Below, in pieces: positions 36,836-45,209 of a DNA stretch of 50,621 nt. This DNA is from Saprospiraceae bacterium. Its GTDB lineage: Bacteria > Bacteroidota > Bacteroidia > Chitinophagales > Saprospiraceae. The notes below the pieces were generated by a model. The model did not search any database. It was not told the DNA's origin and worked only from the letters and a program-made list of their open reading frames with translations. The stretch is taken from positions 1-50,621 of the forward strand of contig JAIXOO010000370.1 in NCBI GenBank assembly GCA_027486765.1. Direction: 5' to 3'. Every line of letters starts with the position of its first letter. Positions within the stretch are counted from its first letter, which is position 1. A program made the translations under genes and the position numbers.

Positions 36836-37204
36836 GGCCCACGAGCAATCGTGGGCCAACCCCAGAAAACCTCAGTTAATATTTAACCTTAAAAAACACC
36901 TAACACCTATACACCTATTTTTTAACTGCTACGGCAGACCGTTGCTATTAATCCCTGGTTCGCGGGGGTGAATGTCCCCGCGAAAAAAGAAAAACCCCTA
37001 GTTAGTGATTTAACCTGTATGGACGAACGTATTATGAAAAGCAAATGGCGAACGGGGACTCCGTTCGCCATTTCTTCTTTTATCGATCTTGCGATCGATC
37101 CCACGATCAGACCCCACGAATGAATTCGTGGGCTGTCGCATCTTGTGGCTCCCACGGCTAAAGCCATGGGTTGCGGACCCACACTCACACCCTATCTCGT
37201 GGGT
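36836..37204. repeat. Cluster of seven different short hairpins
   Basis: Successive perfect or near-perfect hairpins: GGCCCACGA with loop GCAA (36836-36857); TTCGCGGGG with an 8-nt loop (36959-36984); AAATGGCGAACGG with loop GGACT (37043-37073, 13-bp stem); ATCGATC with loop TTGC (37082-37099); CCCACGAA with loop TGAA (37113-37132); CCCACGGC with loop TAAA (37151-37170, one mismatch); ACCCAC/GTGGGT (37177-37204). The stems differ but the size and tetraloop style are shared. They resemble REP-type palindromes. Confidence 0.75.
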
Positions 37205-37214
37205 TGGCGTTGCG

Positions 37215-39776
37215 TTACAACCATTTGATCAAGCCTAAATCCTGGCGGTGTGGCAGGTTTTCGTGCTTGGGATACAAGCGGAAACCGTATTCGTATACAC
37301 CCGACATTTGTGGATTGATCTCAGAGCTGAAGGTCGCAATGTCGCCTTTGCCGTCAGTCAATTCCAGAGGGTAAGTGCTGCGTAGTTCCAGTTCTGTTTC
37401 ACTTTTGCGTTTGAAAAACAGGATTTCTACGCCCAGGTTTTGAGCTTTGACCCCATTGCAATACACTTTAACCCCTACCTTGAAACTTTCACCAAGAGTC
37501 AAAGAGTAATTGTCCGTATCAAAAATATCCCGGTCTATCAGGTGAATACCTGCCCAACGCTGCAACATCAACTTTTTCCAATCTGCCATCAACTTGGCGT
37601 CATTGAACTGGTCTTTTTTGAATTGGCTGCCGCGTTTGGCTAATTTGCTGTAGAAGCGGGAGAAATAATCGTCCATCATTCGTTTCATCGTGAACAGCGG
37701 TGCCACTTTGGAAATGATGTTGCGAACGTATTGCACCCATTCTTCGGAAATCCCTTCGGCGTTTTGCTTGTAATAGGTTGGGATGATGTCCTCCTCAAAC
37801 GTATTGTACAAGGTTTCAGCGTCCAGTTCATCCTGCAAAGTAGGATCGTCGTAGGTGTTTTCCAGGGGAAGTGCCCAGCCTGAATCAGCGCGGTAACCTT
37901 CGGCCCACCAGCCATCCAGTACGCTGAAATTCATAACTCCGTTCATGGCTGCTTTCATCCCGGAAGTACCCGAAGCTTCCAATGGGCGGGTAGGGGTGTT
38001 GAGCCAGATGTCTACCCCTTGCACCAGCAAACGAGCCATTTCCATGTTGTATCCTTCGAGGAAAAGGATCTTTCCGGCGAACTCAGGGCGTTTAGAAATG
38101 TTGACGATGTCTTTGATCAATTTTTGACCAGGCTGATCGGCAGGGTGGGCCTTACCGGCAAAAATGAACATCACCGGGCGTTGTTTGTCGCCTACCATTT
38201 GCGCCAAACGTTCCAGGTTTTGGAACAATAGGTGGGCGCGCTTGTAGGTGGCAAAACGGCGGGCAAAACCAATCACCAGCGCATTTTCAGGGATGTTGTT
38301 CAGTACCTCAAAAATGCTGCCCGGCTTTTCCCCTCGGCGGGTCAATTCGGATTTGAGTTTGTCTTTTACATAATGCAAAAGGCGGGTTTTTAGCTTTTTG
38401 CGAATCTCCATGATCCGCGCAGCCGGAATTTTTTGAACTCCTTCCCACAACTTCAAATTGGACTGATCTTTCAGGAATTTGTCGCCACAGAACTCTACAT
38501 AAAGCTTGTGCCAATCGTTGGCAATCCATGTTGGATAGTGTACCCCGTTGGTTACAAAACTTACGTGCAGTTCCTGGTGGGTGTAGCCTGGGAACATGGG
38601 CTTGAACATCTGCTGCGAAACCAGCCCATGCAATTCACTTACCCCGTTCACTTCCTGGCACAAGTGGATGGCCAGGTGGCTCATCGAGAAAGGTTCATCG
38701 TTGTTGTGCGCATCGATGCGGCCCAATGCCATAAAATCGTGCCAGGTCAGGCTCAATTGGTGGCAATATTCCGATAGGTACTTGCGCAGGAGGTCTTCGG
38801 TAAAATAGTCGTGACCCGCAGGTACCGGAGTATGCGTTGTAAACAAAGAAGAGGAGCGAACCACTTCCGTTGCCTGTTGGTAATTGAGGTGCTGGTTGCG
38901 AATCAGCCCCCGGGTGCGCTCCAGGGTCATAAAGGCCGCATGGCCTTCGTTGCAGTGGTAGATATCCGCGTCGAACCCGAGTGCTTCCAGGGCCCGCGTT
39001 CCACCAATCCCCAGGAGAATTTCCTGCTTGAGGCGATGCTCCTTGTCGCCACCGTAGAGGTGATGGGTGATGCTGCGGTCTTCCCAGTTGTTTTCATTGA
39101 GGTCGGTGTCCAACAAATACAGCGGAATCCGACCTACGGGCAATACCCATACTTTGGCAAATACCTGGCGACCGGGCAGGTCAATGACAATTTTCAGCCA
39201 TTCACCATTCTTGTCCCGTACCGGGTGCATCGGCATTTTGGTGTATTCCTGCGGTGCATAGTTGTTGACCTGATCGCCGTATAAGGAGATACTTTGTTCA
39301 AAATAGCCATAGCGGTACAACAGACCGACACCCGCCATGTGGACATTTTCGTCGCTGGCTTCTTTCAAAAAATCACCAGCCAACACACCCAAACCACCCG
39401 AATACAGGCGAGCTGAGATGTGCAAACCAAACTCCATGCTGAAATACGCGATCTTGGGCGATCCAGCTTTGGGTTCTTCCGCCAGGTACTTTTTAAAGGA
39501 AGTATGGGCTTTGGTCATCAGGCTCATAAAAGCCTTATCTTTCAACAGCTCTTGGGCTCTATCCATAGAGAGCTGATCCAGTATTGCGATCGGATTGTAA
39601 TTGAGGGCTTCCCATTGCTCGGGACTGAGTTGTTTAAACAGCTCAGTAGCATCATTACTCCAGGACCAACAGAGGTTGTTGGCCATCTCCTGGAGGGGTT
39701 CGAGTTCTTCTGGCAAGCGTGATTCAATAAAAATGCGCTTTAGTTTGACTCCGCCGTCATTCAAGTGCTCAACCAT
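37215..39776 (-). CDS. glgP: Alpha-glucan (glycogen) phosphorylase
   Basis: An 853-residue GT35-family phosphorylase that releases glucose 1-phosphate from glycogen or maltodextrin. The N-terminal part (IESRLPEELEPLQEMANNLC, then WSWSNDATELF) is the DUF3417-type extension of the shorter bacterial alpha-glucan phosphorylases. The catalytic domain has the PLP-lysine region GTSGMKAAMNGVMNFSVLDG and WWAEGYRADSGWALP, plus PVPAGHDYF and NEGHAAFMTLERTRG. The C-terminal extension (about 720-853) is a beta-rich segment ending KHENLPHRQDLGLIKWL. The ATG at 39776 gives the full domain. It is a single gene, 140 bases downstream of the CHAT operon and probably separately transcribed. Confidence 0.95.
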   Translation of the reverse strand: MVEHLNDGGVKLKRIFIESRLPEELEPLQEMANNLCWSWSNDATELFKQLSPEQWEALNYNPIAILDQLSMDRAQELLKDKAFMSLMTKAHTSFKKYLAEEPKAGSPKIAYFSMEFGLHISARLYSGGLGVLAGDFLKEASDENVHMAGVGLLYRYGYFEQSISLYGDQVNNYAPQEYTKMPMHPVRDKNGEWLKIVIDLPGRQVFAKVWVLPVGRIPLYLLDTDLNENNWEDRSITHHLYGGDKEHRLKQEILLGIGGTRALEALGFDADIYHCNEGHAAFMTLERTRGLIRNQHLNYQQATEVVRSSSLFTTHTPVPAGHDYFTEDLLRKYLSEYCHQLSLTWHDFMALGRIDAHNNDEPFSMSHLAIHLCQEVNGVSELHGLVSQQMFKPMFPGYTHQELHVSFVTNGVHYPTWIANDWHKLYVEFCGDKFLKDQSNLKLWEGVQKIPAARIMEIRKKLKTRLLHYVKDKLKSELTRRGEKPGSIFEVLNNIPENALVIGFARRFATYKRAHLLFQNLERLAQMVGDKQRPVMFIFAGKAHPADQPGQKLIKDIVNISKRPEFAGKILFLEGYNMEMARLLVQGVDIWLNTPTRPLEASGTSGMKAAMNGVMNFSVLDGWWAEGYRADSGWALPLENTYDDPTLQDELDAETLYNTFEEDIIPTYYKQNAEGISEEWVQYVRNIISKVAPLFTMKRMMDDYFSRFYSKLAKRGSQFKKDQFNDAKLMADWKKLMLQRWAGIHLIDRDIFDTDNYSLTLGESFKVGVKVYCNGVKAQNLGVEILFFKRKSETELELRSTYPLELTDGKGDIATFSSEINPQMSGVYEYGFRLYPKHENLPHRQDLGLIKWL

Positions 39777-39916
39777 AAAATTTCAATTTTGTGAACAATA
39801 ACACGGCCGCAAGGTAAGGCGAAAATCCTGAATTTTGACACGCCTATACCAGGAGCCTGGATACACAAACGTTTGCAGTGGAGAAAAAAGGACGGATAAT
39901 TTTTTTAGAACAGGTA

Positions 39917-41053
39917 CTATTTAACCTTTGCCCGAAACAAAAACACCCCAATACCTAGACGGAAATTAAGATTGCTGAGTGTAAAATCATTGTCGACATA
40001 GCGGTACTCATCAACAAGCAGCCGTTCTGCTTCGGTGTTGCGCAAATTTCGCAACATCTGGGAATATTGTGCATCCAGCAGGAGGAAAAAACGATGCAGG
40101 TGCAATTTAATGCCAGCCCCGGCCAGGATGGAAAAATTGTTGGATTCACGGGAATCTCCAACTCTGGTGCCAGATTTACTGATCGAGGCATCATCTGGTG
40201 GGAAACTTAATTTGAGCGAACTCAATTTTGCGCTTTGCCGCAATAGATGATCATAACTACCCCCAATTTTCAAATAAGGAATTAGGCGTCGATTAACGAT
40301 GCTTTCGCGGGGGACCAAATTGAAGGACAAATAAAGAGGGGTCCGCAACCAAAAATGTTTTTCTGCAATGAAGAGTCTGGCCCGATCAAGCTCATTGTCA
40401 AAATTGGGCACATTGTCCATTTCCTGGATGTAACGGAAACTATAGCGAGAAACATTGATGCCAAAATGCAGGTCAAAATTAGAGCGCCGATCCAGCGCAA
40501 CGCCTAGTTCAGCTCCAGCCATAAAGCCCCAACTCACATCAAAGTCATTGTCTACGCCCTTAAGACTGTACTCCCGACTGATCAGATCGCCGCCTGGGTA
40601 AACCAAGGCACTTTGAAAATCAGCTCGGGTCAGCACGTTGGGACCAAAAAAACCGGAAATTTCCAGGCAGGGATAAGTGACCACCTGTTCCCGCAGGTAA
40701 CGCATTTCGGGAATGTCTTTGTTGACCTGGAAAAAAGGATCGAGGCGCAAAAGCTCCAGCAGGGTGCGCTGAGCCAAGCGGACACTATCCATAAAAATGA
40801 AGGACTCTGCGGCCATATTAAGGGCAGTACGGCGGGTTACTCTGCTTTGATCATGGTTGTAGAGACAGGTGCTCAGGGTTCGGATGACTTGGCTGAGCTT
40901 GCCTTTTTCGTACAACTGACTGGCTTGGATGAGGCGCTCCTGACAAGAGTCGACTTGCCCCCAGGAAAGGACATAGGTCAGGACCAAGAAGCTAGTAAGC
41001 GCAGCTTTGCACCAAAGGCGATTGCCTTGCCGGTTGCTTAATTTCCTCCACAT
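39917..41053 (-). CDS. CHAT operon protein 4: periplasmic helical + outer-membrane barrel protein
   Basis: A 378-residue exported protein. A signal peptide (KAALTSFLVLTYVLSWG) is followed by a helical, TPR-like segment (about 36-125: QASQLYEKGKLSQVIRTLST, then RLAQRTLLELLRLDPFFQVN). A beta-rich segment of about 240 residues follows with alternating aromatic strands (GFMAGAELGVALD, FDLHFGINVSRYSFRYI, LSNLNFRLGIGVFLF), consistent with a small outer-membrane barrel. The start overlaps the end of the WD40 gene by 16 bases, so its translation is coupled to the operon. I recognise no named family. The layout suggests a periplasm-facing helical domain on an outer-membrane anchor, which could contact the WD40 protein; that is inference. 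Confidence 0.75.
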   Translation of the reverse strand: MWRKLSNRQGNRLWCKAALTSFLVLTYVLSWGQVDSCQERLIQASQLYEKGKLSQVIRTLSTCLYNHDQSRVTRRTALNMAAESFIFMDSVRLAQRTLLELLRLDPFFQVNKDIPEMRYLREQVVTYPCLEISGFFGPNVLTRADFQSALVYPGGDLISREYSLKGVDNDFDVSWGFMAGAELGVALDRRSNFDLHFGINVSRYSFRYIQEMDNVPNFDNELDRARLFIAEKHFWLRTPLYLSFNLVPRESIVNRRLIPYLKIGGSYDHLLRQSAKLSSLKLSFPPDDASISKSGTRVGDSRESNNFSILAGAGIKLHLHRFFLLLDAQYSQMLRNLRNTEAERLLVDEYRYVDNDFTLSNLNFRLGIGVFLFRAKVK

Positions 41054-43350
41054 ACCCGCTGTTGTTTAATTTCTTTGCCAAAAAAGCGGCTCCAATCTTG
41101 GGTTTCCATGACGTCGTAACGAGGGCTGAGGGAATTAATGCGCAGTTGATTGCACAAATGCTCGGCATAAACGCGTGGCTCGAGGTTCCAGAAGGCTACT
41201 TCGCCATTTTTGGTGCCGACCAAAAGAAACTTTTCATCGGGGGTAAAACAAACCGAGGTCGCCCAACCCTCATGATCCTCCAACAACAAGGGTTGATAGG
41301 TCGGATCGTTTTCCGAAATTTCTAAATCCCAAATGGTCACCCTTCCATCCAAACTGGCAGCAGCCAGATAGCGGCCATTGGCACTGAAGGTGATGTCGAC
41401 GATAGGTGACTGATTTTGTTTGAATAAAGAGACCGGATTTTCACTTACTTTCAAGGTGTTGGCGTCCATCTTCCCCAGTACAATTTGTCCGTTCTGAAAT
41501 CCCATAGCCAATAAACCAGCTCCTCCCGCTTGCTGGGCGGCAATGGAAATAAGTGCCCCATATTTGCTTTGAGCGTTGATTTGACGGGTCGCAAATTCCT
41601 GGCGGTACAAACGGCCATTGATCAAGCCTTCGATGTTGAATTTGGTGAGCTCTTCATACAGCACCTGTACACTAAGTGAAATAATCCCTTGGCTGGTGCT
41701 TAAAAAGGTGCTAGCGCGGGAATTGACTTTGGGAATGTCCGCAATGGCCGAATTTTCATCTTTCAGGTAATAAAAATGGCTGCGCCCCATTCCGACAATG
41801 GCCCCAGTATTGTTAAGAAAACCTACGGAAAATATTTCTTCGGTGCTTTTCCCCTTGGGCCAGTCAACACGTTTGACCATTTTATTCTTCAGGTTGTATA
41901 CTTGCAGGTAACTTAACTCACCACCAAGCAACAAACGATCTTCATTGGGGCTCAGTGCGAGTGAATTGTGTACGGCATCGCCCTCAAAGGGCAGGCGAGT
42001 TTGTCGATGAGCAGGTACCCCCAGGGCATTCCACTCATTGATGTCCCACTGCACCACCTGGCCGTCGCTACCCGTAGTGAAAAAACGCTTCCCATCCTCT
42101 TGAAAAACGATGTCACGCACCGAACCTTGATGGGCCTTGTTGCGAAAACGCAGGTTGTCGTCCACATCTTTCACCGCATAATACAGTGCATTGTAGATGT
42201 AAGGGTGCCGGGTGAGCCCCAACTCGGGCGAATTACTCACGATATTGTAAGCTTGCCGGGCAACGAGGGCTTGCAGGCGGGCATCGTCGAGTTCCTGGCT
42301 TTTGAGTGCGGCATTGAGGGCCACTACAGCATTGCTGAATACTATGGCGCGGTTGCGGGCAACTTGGGCCTCTTTTTCGGCATTTACGGCATCTTTGCGC
42401 AGTTGTTCGGCGCGCTCGGCGGATTGTTTGGCAGCGGCTTCGGCGCTGCGCGCTGCCTCACTGGAGCGTCTGGCACTAGCAGCTTGCGTTTCTGCGCGGA
42501 TTTTTTCGGATTGAGCTTTTTTGGCGTTTTCATTGGCGCGAACGGCTTCGGCATTGGCACGAGCTGCTTCGGCGGTAGCAACTCTTGCCAGGGAGTCTGC
42601 TCGCCTTTTTTCCTCAAGTGCAAAACGTAAACTACTTTGCGAGTCGTTATTTGCAGCGCGCTCGTTTGCAGCAGCCTGCCTAGAGCTATCTCGGCTTATG
42701 CTAAGCTCTCTATTCTTTGTAACCAATTCTTTGGCGTTCTTTTTCGCCTCCCAGGTTTGGATCGTAGCCCAAAACGCCATCAAGGAAAGTAGCGTAATAA
42801 ATACAGTGAGCAAAATTCCTCTGCGTCGCTTTTTCCGCTGGATGGAATCCCGCGACTCCTCCACAAAACCATACTCCTCCTGCGTCAAATCCAGCAAATC
42901 CAGCGAAGAAGTGATGTAGTTCAGGTAGTGCTCGTCCAGCAATTCCTTGCGTGCCATGCGGTCGCGGATATTGGAGCGCATCGTACGCAATACCCGGTTT
43001 TCAGCCTCTACCTTTTGAAAGGCGCGTTGAGCCAGGAGGTTGTTGCTGAGTTCGTATTTTCCACCGGGGGTTTTGCGCAGCAGATTGGCCTGGGTCATTT
43101 GTTCCAGGATGCGCTGCACCATCATTGAGCCGAGGACTTTTTTGCGCTTTAGTTCTTCGACAATGCTGCTTTCGCTGAGCTGCACCCGATTCCCACCTTG
43201 TACAAACATGGACAAAATCTTGTTGCCCATGCCCCGGTATTTTTCCCCCAGGATGGTTTCGATTTCGCGCACTTGCTGGTCGAGCAGATCTTCCACAATG
43301 TTGTTGCCAGTCCCCAGTTGATTTAGGCTGTCCAGTGTGATTTTTTTCAA
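41038..43350 (-). CDS. CHAT operon protein 3: winged helix, membrane segment, coiled coil, WD40 propeller
   Basis: A 770-residue membrane protein. Residues 1-115 are a winged-helix-like region that completes the second nSTAND module of the upstream protein: NNIVEDLLDQQVREIETI corresponds to GRIEDVLRDFLDEQLDVF in the first module. One membrane segment (about 178-198) follows a basic patch (RKKRRR, 172-177). A long Ala/Glu/Arg-rich coiled coil covers about 201-350, and WD40 repeats about 405-750 (TTGSDGQVVQWDINEW, AAASLDGRVTIWDLEIS, VGTKNGEVAFWNLEP). The start is TTG, overlapping the upstream stop as TTGA. The positive-inside rule puts the propeller in the periplasm. It is probably the sensor and membrane hub of the CHAT system. 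Confidence 0.85.
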   Translation of the reverse strand: MKKITLDSLNQLGTGNNIVEDLLDQQVREIETILGEKYRGMGNKILSMFVQGGNRVQLSESSIVEELKRKKVLGSMMVQRILEQMTQANLLRKTPGGKYELSNNLLAQRAFQKVEAENRVLRTMRSNIRDRMARKELLDEHYLNYITSSLDLLDLTQEEYGFVEESRDSIQRKKRRRGILLTVFITLLSLMAFWATIQTWEAKKNAKELVTKNRELSISRDSSRQAAANERAANNDSQSSLRFALEEKRRADSLARVATAEAARANAEAVRANENAKKAQSEKIRAETQAASARRSSEAARSAEAAAKQSAERAEQLRKDAVNAEKEAQVARNRAIVFSNAVVALNAALKSQELDDARLQALVARQAYNIVSNSPELGLTRHPYIYNALYYAVKDVDDNLRFRNKAHQGSVRDIVFQEDGKRFFTTGSDGQVVQWDINEWNALGVPAHRQTRLPFEGDAVHNSLALSPNEDRLLLGGELSYLQVYNLKNKMVKRVDWPKGKSTEEIFSVGFLNNTGAIVGMGRSHFYYLKDENSAIADIPKVNSRASTFLSTSQGIISLSVQVLYEELTKFNIEGLINGRLYRQEFATRQINAQSKYGALISIAAQQAGGAGLLAMGFQNGQIVLGKMDANTLKVSENPVSLFKQNQSPIVDITFSANGRYLAAASLDGRVTIWDLEISENDPTYQPLLLEDHEGWATSVCFTPDEKFLLVGTKNGEVAFWNLEPRVYAEHLCNQLRINSLSPRYDVMETQDWSRFFGKEIKQQRVCGGN

Positions 43351-45209
43351 GCTATCAGCAATTTATGCATGTACAATTGTAAAAAAGTCAAATTGATTTT
43401 GCCGTCGCCCTCGGTCACGTTTTGCAAAATGCGTTCCATGACCTGTTCATTGTCCAGCTCAATTTTAGCAAAATACAAATTGCGACGAATCACCTCGGCT
43501 GCAGCAAAACGATCCAGGTGTTTAACGCGCATTTGCTCTTCTAAAATACCTGGAATAAAAGATTCAAGGTCTTGTAAATTGGCAAAAAATTCGTCGCGAA
43601 TCACCAAAACCAGGTCACAGTTTTGCATGCCATCGATGAGATGGGCGAGGTGGCGGTAAAAAAATTCCAATTGGACTGTTTCCGTCACCCAGATGAACAC
43701 TTCTTCCAACTGATCCAGCACCAGTATTTTGCGCTCTTCGGTATTGATTTTCGCTGCGTCCGCGCCAAAAAACAATTCCATGAGCCTAGGGGACTCTTTC
43801 TTGTTGGGCGGGCCTAAAAAAAGCTCAGAAAACAGCGGTGAATCAAACATCTCCCGACTCAAGGCCAGGTAAGCAGTGCGGAACAATTGTTGCACCCTCG
43901 GAATTAAACCTGCCCGCAACAACGAGGTTTTTCCGACCCCGATTGGTCCAAAAACCAGCGTAGAGCGCACGGCAGTATCGTTGATGACTTTGTCGAACAA
44001 TTCCCGAATTTCTTTGTCCCGCCCAAAAAACAATTCGGCCATTTCCTGCCCATAAGGCGCAAAATTGAGGAAAGGATTGGCGGGCAGTTGCTGCGCGGGT
44101 ACTTGTAGTGGCATCGGAACACCCGCCGTTTTGGTTTGTGAGAGTTTTAAGGCTATGCTATCGTGGATCAGTTCATATTGGTCGCTGTCCAGTGGCCGTA
44201 AAATGCGGCGGTTGACAAAAAACTGGAGGTAATTGAAGTGTTTTAACCTGCCTAGTTCGGGCATGGCGCGTTCTACATCCTGGCGTTTGATGGGAATTTT
44301 GGTGCCTTTGTCGGATACGAACAATTTGAGCCATTTGAGCCCCAGTTCTTTGGTATCCACTTCCTGGGCAAATACATCCAATTGTTCATCCAAAAAGTCG
44401 CGCAGTACATCTTCAATGCGGCCGACATCGTTGACCAATTCGTTGTCAAAAACAATCTCGCTGCCACCACGCAGAGCGGCTACCCGGTACAATTTGTCGA
44501 GAAAGACCTGTAAATAAGTAAGTTGCACCCGACCCATGCCTTCGGTTACCTTGTCGATGATGGTATCGGCAACCTGCTCATTGCTGAGGGTTACATGGAT
44601 TTTTTCGTTTTGCAAGGTATTGACAATGACCCGTCGGGCATTGTTCCTGCTCATAGGTTCTACCCGCAGGCGCTTGTCAAAGATTTGGGGTACTGCTTTT
44701 TCAAAACTCGACAAATGCCCCAGGTACTCTTCCCGAATCACGATGATGATCTTGCAGGGAAGTTCAGCGGCGAGTAATTTTTTGATGGTTTTGACAAAAA
44801 GGGCCTCTTCCTGTTGAGCCCCCAGAATGAACAGCTCTTCAAACTGGTCAAAAATGAGGTAAATAGGCCGCAGGTAATCCAGGTACAAGGAGTGAATCAT
44901 TTGATCGGGCGAAAAATCATCTTCAAAGGATTTCTCCAGGTCATGTTTTTTTAACTCATCGCAAAAAGCGTCGTTGAGGTTGTTTTTGCGCCGGATGGTG
45001 ATGTCGAACAAGTCACTGGATTCAAATTTCCCTGCCAAACCACATTGCACCAAACTGGTTTTGCCCGTACCTGACACGCCATACACCAGCATTAAGTTGG
45101 TTTGGAAACTCATTTGATACAGCGATTCCACCTCCTCTTCACGTCCGAAGAAGATCTCGGTATCTGCTTTACCGTAAGCATCCAAAAACTTGAAAGGTGT
45201 ACGGGTCAT
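43347..45209 (-). CDS. CHAT operon protein 2: double nSTAND-type ATPase
   Basis: A 620-residue soluble ATPase with two nSTAND1-like modules in tandem. Module 1 (1-360): FFGREEE, Walker A GVSGTGKTS (44-52), Walker B LIFDQFEELF with Asp121, sensor IIIVIREEYL, and its own winged-helix region (about 260-360). Module 2 (about 378-620): FFGRDKE, Walker A GPIGVGKTS (421-429), Walker B LVLDQLEEVF with Asp499, sensor LVLVIRDEFF. It stops right after the lid (LTFLQLYMHKLLIA), without the winged helix, which is encoded by the next gene. The ATG overlaps the CHAT gene stop as ATGA. STAND ATPases act as signal-gated oligomerisation switches; this is the likely core of the system. Confidence 0.9.
   Translation of the reverse strand: MTRTPFKFLDAYGKADTEIFFGREEEVESLYQMSFQTNLMLVYGVSGTGKTSLVQCGLAGKFESSDLFDITIRRKNNLNDAFCDELKKHDLEKSFEDDFSPDQMIHSLYLDYLRPIYLIFDQFEELFILGAQQEEALFVKTIKKLLAAELPCKIIIVIREEYLGHLSSFEKAVPQIFDKRLRVEPMSRNNARRVIVNTLQNEKIHVTLSNEQVADTIIDKVTEGMGRVQLTYLQVFLDKLYRVAALRGGSEIVFDNELVNDVGRIEDVLRDFLDEQLDVFAQEVDTKELGLKWLKLFVSDKGTKIPIKRQDVERAMPELGRLKHFNYLQFFVNRRILRPLDSDQYELIHDSIALKLSQTKTAGVPMPLQVPAQQLPANPFLNFAPYGQEMAELFFGRDKEIRELFDKVINDTAVRSTLVFGPIGVGKTSLLRAGLIPRVQQLFRTAYLALSREMFDSPLFSELFLGPPNKKESPRLMELFFGADAAKINTEERKILVLDQLEEVFIWVTETVQLEFFYRHLAHLIDGMQNCDLVLVIRDEFFANLQDLESFIPGILEEQMRVKHLDRFAAAEVIRRNLYFAKIELDNEQVMERILQNVTEGDGKINLTFLQLYMHKLLIA

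Larger units (their letters stand above)
36458..37214. other. Gene-poor region with promoter-like site and hairpin cluster
   Basis: 757 bases without a convincing gene. A promoter-like site lies at 36680-36711, followed by a weak 74-codon frame (36747-36971, plus) that I do not accept as a gene, and then a cluster of at least seven unrelated short hairpins (36836-37204). The first 200 bases are AT-rich and otherwise plain. Confidence 0.7.

Noticed and set aside
36747..36971. 74-codon plus-strand frame in the hairpin region
   Set aside because: It follows a promoter-like site, but the residues show no fold or family and the frame runs into the hairpin at 36959. A non-coding transcript is more likely.
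43340..43355. Programmed -1 frameshift fusing the ATPase and WD40 genes
   Set aside because: The A-run comes after the TGA stop codon, and no slippery heptamer precedes it inside the shared open stretch. Re-initiation at the TTGA overlap is simpler.
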